From Manis javanica (taxonomy: Eukaryota; Chordata; Mammalia; Pholidota; Manidae), in assembly GCF_040802235.1 (NCBI RefSeq), contig NC_133156.1, positions 26,183,343 to 26,247,342 of the forward strand: a DNA stretch of 64,000 bases. The letters are read 5' to 3'. Under the pieces are notes generated by a model. The model had not been told where the DNA came from and did not search any database. It worked only from the letters and a program-made list of their open reading frames with translations. Within the stretch, counting starts at the first letter, position 1, and the number at the start of each line of letters is the position of its first letter. Positions 56,632-64,000 of the stretch are shown here, piece after piece. The position numbers were made by a program, and so were the translations under genes.

Positions 56632-57379
56632 TGTCATGAGACTCTGGCCAGGCACTCTTGCCTGCCAAAAACTATGACCCTGAGGCCTGTATATTCTGCT
56701 ACAAAGGAAAATTAGCAAGTGGTCAAGAGGTCTTTAGAATCCAACAGAGACATTCCCTTCAATGCAACTGACATAGGCAGTATAGTTGAGGAAGAGAGAT
56801 TGGCCTTCCATGAGTCGAGAAAAGCTTGAGGCCGGTTTGGGTGGCCAGCTGGCAGAACAGGTTAATGGAAAGCAAACCAGCCAGATTCTAGGAAAATTAG
56901 CTGATGGCAAAATAGAATGTGGTTTCTAACAGTTCAGCTAGATTTGGGATGGGGAACAAAGGTAACCTACAGTTCCCCCCAGAGTTCATTACACGCTCAT
57001 TAGCATTCTAAAAAACCCCACCCTTTGGCACCATGACAGCTCTGAGGCTAACCGTATCAGGACAAGAGGACATAGCCCCTAACCCTCCATTCCAAGTGAA
57101 CACCACCTACCCCGATGAATAGTCCACTGACGTCCTACCCAACAGTAAGCTAAATAAACCTCATATAAGAATTCAAGAAGAGACACCCCAGGGCTGCCCA
57201 CCGCTGGAGCATGCCCGCACTCCCTCCTTGAGTGTGTACTTTGGCTTTAATAAACTACCCTTTGCCTGCACCTGCTTGACCTGCTTGTGAATTCTTCTCA
57301 GACGGAGTTAAGAACCCTCTCCTGGGTTGAGGTCTCACCTAGTGCACAGAGAGAACTCCCCAGACTGGATTTCCCAACA
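56632..57379 (+). mobile_element. Class I-type solo LTR
   Basis: Begins tgtcatgagactctgg and ends ttcccaaca (TG...CA). It contains a phrase typical of gammaretroviral-type LTRs ('accctttggcaccatgac'), 'cctcatataagaattcaag' as a possible TATA, and poly(A) signal 'ctttaataaactacc' (about 57,243-57,258). About 748 bp. Flanks acag/acat match at 3 of 4 bases. Confidence 0.7.
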
Positions 57380-57985
57380 ACATACTCAGAATTGAAAGAC
57401 AATAAAGGGAATTACTTTCTTGGAGCTTGAATCAATGTCTGAGTAACACCAAATTCCACCTTGAGTACTACCAATGGCTGGTGTTCCTTCATTTTCAGAA
57501 GTAATGCAGAATCTTTAAGAAGGTTATCCAGAGTCCTACCCAAAGCACATTGCCTCTCAATTGCCACAGTGAAAGTTCTTAAGGTGACAGGAGGTTGGGA
57601 GACCCACATTTTTGCTTGTTCTCTACCATGAACCAGCTGTAGGAACTAAGGCAAATTATATCAACTTTCTGAACCTGTTTCATTATCTATTAATAAGATA
57701 TTTGTTCTTTCTTTTATTCTACAATCTCTTCCAGATTTAAAATTCTCTAAATTTAATCTCAACTTGACCACTTTCAGTATTTTTCAAAAATTCTGTGACT
57801 TAATTTTCATGGGCACTAAAGTTCTATTGTCCCTGTATTTGTCTTTGGTATAGGACAAATATAATGTAACCTTACAAAAAGGTTTGAAAGCCTTAATGGT
57901 GATTAGTCTATCAAACTGCTTCAGATTATTACTAAAAGGTCCTCAAGTATAAATTCACTGTTCCTGTGGCACAAAAAAAGTACCT
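57380..57985. other. Unannotated spacer
   Basis: Nothing recognised. AT-rich. Confidence 0.4.
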
Positions 57986-57989
57986 GGAA

Positions 57990-58150
57990 CTGACTTTGTC
58001 CCGTACACACTCATCAGACCTTGGTCAAGGACCTTTCCTTCTCTGACCCTGTGCCCTTACCTATAAACCTGGGTGAATAAATTCTTACCTTCTTCTACTT
58101 ATGGGGTTGCTCTGGGGATAAAGTAATCTCACTGATGAGAAAAATATCTG
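57990..58150 (+). repeat. MIR fragment, sense
   Basis: 'cttggtcaaggacctttcct' and 'tctgaccctgtgcccttacc' resemble the sense MIR core. Confidence 0.6.
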
Positions 58151-58439
58151 AAAAAAAACCCACCCAAGTTCAATGTGTCATAGGATTTTTCTTACTGCCA
58201 AACGAGACAAGAGATGTGAGGGCACTGTGATCATCGTAGTTGTCAGTTGACCTTCTACCAGCCTCTCTTGGCCTGTTTTCTCATTTAAATGATAAGCCCA
58301 CATATACCCTTTTTATCATGAAAATTCTCTGGTTCAGGAATTGATTTATTGTCCCTTATGATTATTGTTATCCCACAACATACCACAGTCAGGAACACAG
58401 AAAAATAGAAAGTAAAGAAAGACAGGTACATAAAATGGA

Positions 58440-58560
58440 AGGAGCACTCACATCAGAGGCAAAAGTTCTGCATTTATGCTTCAGCTTTGCTGCTCTCTAG
58501 GTTTGGAGCCATAAGGAAGTTCCTTCCCCTTTTACATCATCCTCACGAGTAAAAAAGAAA
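58440..58560 (+). repeat. MIR fragment, sense
   Basis: 'cagctttgctgctctctagg' and 'aaggaagttccttccccttt' resemble MIR. Confidence 0.5.
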
Positions 58561-60425
58561 AGGTGGGCCAAATGAATGGACAGCACACCTTTGCTGTTTG
58601 GGCCTTTCTAGTACCTTTGCCTCCTTTTCCTGTCATAACTTCCCCAGAAGAGACCTGGGGAGCCATCCCAACCCTCGTCGTCATCCATGAGCTTCCCTGG
58701 AACTCCATGAGCCTTGGAACCCATGACCAAGGCCTTGATCAACACATTTTCCTGGTCACAGTGATTGACTGGGACGGGCACTCACTCACAAAGGCCCAAG
58801 GACCATATCCCAGGTCCTGCCTGGGACTGTTAGGAGGGAGTGCTTTCTTCCTAGCAGGATTTTGAGGTGTAGACATGACACAAACCTGGAGTCTTCTGGG
58901 TATCACATGGGAAGAGGCTGCCTGAGAATGAAACCAACAGAGAGGGAAGCAAAGAGCAATGGAGGCCCCGATAGCATCATTTGGGCTCCTGGGTCCAGCC
59001 CTGAGGACAACACCCAAAGTCGCATGAACCCATCAATCATCTTTTCAGCTACACTGAGCTTGAGCTGGGTTTCTGCCACATGCAACTGAAACAGTTCTGA
59101 CTGATACACAGAAGCTTTCAAACTTATGCTGTTGAGCCCTGGAGCTTCCCCAGCAGTGCCCTGGGGCCTTCTGAGGCCAGGCTGCGCAGGCCACACTAAC
59201 TGGCAGCGATATCAGGCCATGTGTCCCATTTAAACAGAGCACCTTTTTACCAGCTTTAAAAACCGAGCTGCATGTGAGCTTTGGCTTGAGGGCAGGTTCC
59301 AAGGACACTTGATTTCATGGTTTCCTGGGGATCTCTCCGGAAGCCAAAAGAAGAAACTTTAAGAGTCAGGGGTTCTTGATCTTACCCCCTCCTACGGTAG
59401 GGGACAAAACTCAGGGGCCTGAAAGTTAGGGAGGAAGGAAGGACTGTCCAAAACTGGGGAGCCTTTTCCCTGTTTAAAAAAAAAGGAAAAGAGCACAGCT
59501 CAACTCAGATAATGGCAGCCATGTGAGCTGAAGGGTACCAGACATTTTGATTCTTTAAAGGAAACCAAATACCTGGATTTTTATATAGAAACCTGTTTAT
59601 TTTAGTTCTTGGAAACTAATTTAATAGAATTTTAAATCACCTTTGAGCCAAGCAAGATACATCTGCAAACCAAATTCAAAATGTGGACCACAGCTCTCTC
59701 TCTTCCTTACTGAGTCCAGAGAAACTCGTCAGTGGGTGTCTGAGCTTTCATGACATAATACGGCAAACTTAGTGTGCATGGGCACATGTGTGTTTTCCTG
59801 GAAGAGGTCCAGAGTTTTCAATTAGATTCGTCTAAGGATCCTCACAATCCAGAAAAGGTTCAAAATATCTGATCTAGCAAGAGAAGATTATCCCAGAAGG
59901 GTTACCAACTGTGTGTGTGTGCATATGTGTGAATTTTGATGGGACATTGTGTCCCCAATATTCTTTTCTTTCAGAGCTAAAAGGTCAGTTTCTCCTCTCT
60001 TGCTCGCCTCACTCTCCCCCAGTGATAAAGAACATTATATCACCATCTACATTTACTGTGCTCAGCCAGCAAAGAAATAAAATGTTCATGGGCCGTTAAT
60101 CCAGCTTTAAGTCTGGACAGAACTTACCTCTGCCTACCCTGGGACTTACCTCTGCAGGTCAGGAGAAGCACGCTTGCTTGTGATCGGGATGTAGGGCTGC
60201 TGCAGGACTGGCAGACAGCAGCTGGCTTTAGGGAGCAGGTCACATCCCTTCTTCCCACCATGAGCAACTGACACCAGAAAGGATGTTTGTTGGCTCCTCC
60301 CTGTGCTCACTCGTTCGTTCGTTCATTCAGCAGAGCACACGGAGGGCCTCCCTTAGACAGCAATGCGCTGGGGCCCAGGAATACAGAGGTTCTGTCCCTA
60401 TCCTCGAATTCACAGCCAAGTTAAA
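58561..60425. other. Unannotated spacer
   Basis: No gene was recognised. The overlapping open frames at 58,563-59,308 on both strands carry no domain or splice pattern I can support. 60,309-60,330 holds a short (ttcg)n run. Confidence 0.4.
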
Positions 60426-60429
60426 AAAG

Positions 60430-60605
60430 GAATAACTCTTTATTTTTATAATATGCTTTCAGTTTGATCTGCAGACTCACCCCCACTATCTCATTTGGTC
60501 CTCATAATCGCTCTTGCAACCAACAGGGAGGAGGGAGTTTTTCTCATTTGACAGATGATGAAACTGAGGTTACAGAATTTTACATTAGAGCCTAAGTAAT
60601 GGGTC
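60430..60605 (-). repeat. MIR fragment, antisense
   Basis: 'catttggtcctcataatcgc' and 'catttgacagatgatgaaac' follow antisense MIR. Confidence 0.7.
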
Positions 60606-61039
60606 AGGTGGGTCTAATGTTACTATTAGCCTAAATCAAAAAGCTAGGATTTCTGTCCAATGAGTCAGTACTATTAAAGTAGCAGAAGTCTTTGGAAGGG
60701 AAATTTTAAAAGAAATGTGCCCAGCTGAGTCTGACAGCATTGACCATCCATGGGTGGGAAAGAAAGAGAGAACAGAGCCTCGTATATTTCCTCCCACATT
60801 TACTATGAGAAAAACTACCAGTGTGGTTGCTATTAATAACAATTTATTAAACACTCCCTCTCAGAGGACCCAGTGAGTCAGACTGCCCAGTATGAAGGAG
60901 CTTCTGAGATGTGGGATTTTTAGTGCCCAAACCCAGACAGCTGCAGGCACCCTGTGGTGGCGGATCACCTACCCTTGCCAGACACGGCGGCGCTACAGCA
61001 TCAGATGTGTCCTCTCACTCCCTCCTCCCAGGATCCAAG

Positions 61040-61150
61040 CAGAGGTCAAAGTAGCCTCATTTAACAGATGAGAAACCTGCTTTTCCTGAAGGTGAAGTGC
61101 CCTACTGAAGCAGCAGGGCCAGGCATAAACCAGCCTCCTCTGACCCAAAG
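61040..61150 (-). repeat. MIR fragment, antisense
   Basis: 'ctcatttaacagatgagaaa' is the antisense MIR core, followed by 'cataaaccagcctcctctga'. Confidence 0.6.
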
Positions 61151-62525
61151 ACCTGCCCCTACCAGCACCTTAGGATGATGAAAGTGCTAGATCCTTTGAG
61201 GTAAAAATTGATTCCCCTCTATTTAAAAAAAATCCCAAATCATCTGATACATTTAAAATAAAAGAAAAAGAACTGGTCATGAATCCTGGCTCCAAGTCTA
61301 ACACTGCAGCCACTGACAGAATTCCCTGCGCCACAGAGAGAGCAGGCTGTCAGCAGCGTGGGGGAAGGGAAGAAGGAACATTCTGTGTTGTTCTCTATTC
61401 TGTTATCACAGTGCAGGGCAGTGCCCATTATGCAGTCTTCACTCACTGAAAATATCTCATTAAATGTCTGTTGAAATCATGAATGAATGTTAAGATTCTT
61501 TGGGCTGTGGAGAGCTGTTGCAGCCACCTTCAATTCAGTGTACATGCTCTACCCATTCCTAGGCCTAGTTTGAATAAAAATAGATATGCATTTATATATT
61601 TTCCCTGCTAGCATCTAAATTGTTCTTTGAACTGAATAACCTTCCACTCCGACCCCCATAAAGTCACCCAGCAGAGCATGACTCCATTTAATCTACAAGT
61701 GTCCTGCCACACCCCCTGTCCCCCACCCTGACACGCACAGACACCATTCCCTGTTTCATTTTCATCGCAGCAATTACGGAAGGAAGGTGGAAGGAATTAA
61801 GGACTTAAGAAGGAAGGAAGCAAACAAGCGAGGACGGAAGGGAGACAGGGATGCATCATGTGTTTTGCCTTATTGTCCTAGTACTACACAAGGGGAATTG
61901 TCAGATTCAAATGAAATCACCGCTGAGATGCTTTTTGTGCAATTAGGAAAATAATAAGTTTTATACATGCCAAGTGATGACTAATACGAGGCTCCAGAAA
62001 CAGCTAACTAGAAAACGAAGCATCCTGCAGCTCATGAAGCATTTTCTCCTCCATTAGCACAGCTAACCCAGTGGCCGAGAAAAGCACTATGCTTACAGAT
62101 GGATAAACCCAAATTCCATTTCAAGCCTTCTTTTTGCCAAGAGGCTAGACTGGAATAGTGCTCTTGCCCAGTCCTCTGAAGGCCATTCTTATTAAATACT
62201 CACTGAGTTTCTTAAGGGAGTTTGGGGGCATTATTTTCGTTTGGGATGGACCGTTTTTTGTTGGGCAGGACAGGATTATTCTGCATATCACAGGAAAAAT
62301 GGCACCCCTGGCCTTCTGTCTATTAAATGTCAGCAGTTCCCCCTACATTACGACTAACCATGTGACCCTGTCAATTCCAAATGCCCCTGGGTCGGGGGGT
62401 TGCCCTGGAGAAGAACCCTGTCAGGAAAGCAGTCATAAGAATGGTCTACAGTCAATTCAAGACCTTCCTGCCAGGCCCTTTCCACCAGAGCAGCCTTACT
62501 GCATCACACCCCATCTCCACCCTAT
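61151..62525. other. Unannotated spacer
   Basis: No gene. A purine-rich, GGAA-like stretch lies at about 61,775-61,855. Confidence 0.45.
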
Positions 62526-62529
62526 CTCG

Positions 62530-62710
62530 TTCACTCCGCAGATATTCGCTGAGCAGTCACTATGTGCCAGGCACTTCTCCAAGTGCTGAAGACACTGCAG
62601 GAAGCAAGACGGACAAGGTTCCCATTCTTCTGGATCCTTTAATCAAATCAGGCAAGGCAGGCAAAAATAAAGTGAACTAATAAATCCACTTTTTCAGGTA
62701 GTGCTATGAA
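62530..62710 (-). repeat. L2 fragment, antisense
   Basis: 'cactatgtgccaggcacttc' then 'ggacaaggttcccattcttc' is the antisense L2 3' end. Confidence 0.75.
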
Positions 62711-62994
62711 CTAGCAGGAAAACTAAGACAAGGAAAAGAGGAATCTTCCACCCAAGGGTAGGAGGCAACTGTAACTGACAGGGGGTGTTAGGGAAGGCCC
62801 CACTGGAGTCAAGAACAGCCAGGCAAAGAAGCAAAAGAGAGTCCTAGGAGAGGGAGGGGCGAACACCAAAGACATGAAGCAACAACAGCCTGTCATGTCC
62901 GGGGAGCATCCAGGGGCACAGTGTGGCTGTAACAGAACAAACAGGGCAGAAGGAGGATGGGGTCAGAAATACTGGCAGGAGCTGAACCATGGAG

Positions 62995-63210
62995 GTCTGC
63001 ATGCTTTCTCAGGCTATTTCACATCTCGGTGCCTTTGCCCATTACTTGTTCCATTCAGCCGGGAATGCCCCTCCCATTCCTTCCACCTAGAAAACTTGGC
63101 TTTGTGATTGCCTCTGTAAAACTCCCCCTGATTTCCCTAGTGTAACTAACAACCTGAACCATATATTTAACCCTTCTTTCTTGCTTCCACCATGCTTTAT
63201 ACATATTGTG
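62995..63210 (+). repeat. L2 fragment, sense, part 1
   Basis: 'gtgcctttgcccattacttg', 'gggaatgcccctcccattcc' and 'aactccccctgatttcccta' are characteristic L2 words. Part 2 is at about 63,470-63,590, after an intervening MIR. Confidence 0.75.
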
Positions 63211-63440
63211 CTTGATGGTCAAGGGAACTGGCTATAGAGCCAAACCACTCGGTTACCACGCTATATCCTTAAGCATGTTGCCCAACTTCCCTTGGCATTG
63301 GTTTCCTCCTCTTCAAAGCAGGAGAAAATATTCGTACCATTGGGTACTATCGAGCTAGTGTGAGGATTAAGTGTAGGCAGAAGCGTTTAGAACAGTGCCT
63401 TGAACATGGTCATAGTAAGTGCTCAATGTTGTTACAGAAC
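63211..63440 (+). repeat. MIR SINE, sense, inside L2
   Basis: 'gcatgttgcccaacttccct', 'tggtttcctcctcttcaaag' and 'gtgaggattaagtgtaggc' follow sense MIR, lying between two L2 parts. Confidence 0.7.
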
Positions 63441-63469
63441 ACTTTATTACATTCATGCATTTCCATGTC

Positions 63470-63590
63470 TATCTCTCCAAATAATTCTAATACTCCTCAA
63501 AGGCACGACACGGACCAAGTGCCTTAGACATGTGTCTTCCATAACTAACACTGTGCCTGAAACATAGCAGATGCTTATGCAGATGGTAGT
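63470..63590 (+). repeat. L2 fragment, sense, part 2
   Basis: 'aacactgtgcctgaaacata' and 'gcagatgcttatgcag' resemble the L2 sense 3' end. Confidence 0.6.
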
Positions 63591-63879
63591 ATGGAGGGGG
63601 AGGGAGTGGAAGGAGGAAGGAAGGCAAAGGATAAGAAATCAAGAGAAGAAAAGCTTTCCACTTTTCAAAACTTGCAGAGAAAAAAAAAAATCTGCTTGTC
63701 CCGTTTCACAGAAAGGAAAAGTTCAAACTTAGGTGAACAACTTGCCCTTCAAAGTGAACAACTGAGCCAGAGGATACATCTAAATCATAGGACACCCTTG
63801 TGGGCAACAAAAACAATTGCTGGAATCCTTCCGTTGTTGCTTTGTGTTTGTGAAATACTTTAAATCAATACTTTTGGAG

Positions 63880-64000
63880 CTTTACCACAATCCATTGAAG
63901 TGGTCAAAGTTGGCTCTTCCCACTGGGGTCTGGAAAGCTAATGCCTCCCATTTAGTAGGGGTTAGTGCTGGGATTAAAACCCAGGTTCTGGTTTCCAGTC
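63880..64000 (-). repeat. MIR fragment, antisense, cut by the window end
   Basis: 'gctgggattaaaacccaggt' is the antisense MIR box region. Confidence 0.55.

Noticed and set aside
58563..59308. Possible coding cluster
   Set aside because: Overlapping frames on both strands without recognisable motifs. Length is within chance for this composition.
61775..61855. Purine-rich GGAA-like stretch as a regulatory array
   Set aside because: Irregular and short. No support beyond base composition.

Overview
This is a stretch of mammalian nuclear DNA. It is AT-rich and dense in interspersed repeats, and I find no host protein-coding exon, rRNA or functional tRNA gene in it. The long open frames belong to retroelements, and every one I could follow is broken. 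MIR, L2, MER5-type, MaLR-type LTR and old L1 fragments point to a placental mammal. No Alu, B1/B2, Can-SINE, Bov-tA/BovB or PRE1 copy was recognised in 64 kb, which argues against primates, rodents, carnivores, ruminants and pigs. The two young L1 copies, and a short polyadenylated retroposon at 24.1-24.6 kb, resemble sequences I associate from memory with pangolins (Pholidota). That assignment is tentative and untested.

Layout. 0.8-7.0 kb: a full-length antisense L1 (L1-A) with a 13-bp target-site duplication (TSD). It landed in an ancient MIR that had also been split by an older L1 (7.0-8.5 kb), which itself hosts a MaLR-type LTR. 8.5-33.7 kb: ordinary intergenic or intronic sequence with scattered MIR, L2, MER5, MLT1-type LTRs, an old sense L1 3' end (21.5-22.4 kb), and the 530-bp retroposon with a 17-bp TSD. 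33.8-40.8 kb: a second full-length antisense L1 (L1-B), inserted in an older antisense L1 with a 17-bp TSD. 41.5-41.95 kb: another MLT1-type LTR. 43.3-53.5 kb: an old sense L1/HAL1 region that received a complete antisense class I (gammaretrovirus-like) endogenous retrovirus at 44,535-53,222. 54.7-57.4 kb: a cluster of LTR-like sequences with TATA boxes and poly(A) signals. 57.4-64 kb: low-complexity spacer with MIR and L2.

The endogenous retrovirus is the richest object. It has 249-bp LTRs differing at 6 positions, a 5-bp TSD, a primer-binding site matching the 3' end of tRNA-Phe, a duplicated leader, gag with two zinc knuckles, pro, pol and env with CxxC and CX6CC motifs, and a polypurine tract. 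It is defective. There are nonsense codons and frameshifts in gag, pro, pol and env, the reverse-transcriptase catalytic motif is altered, the RT connection region is deleted, and a foreign block with a tRNA-Lys-like stretch sits in gag.

Most boundaries of old repeats are read by eye and are accurate to tens of bases. Family names come from recalled consensus features, not from a search.
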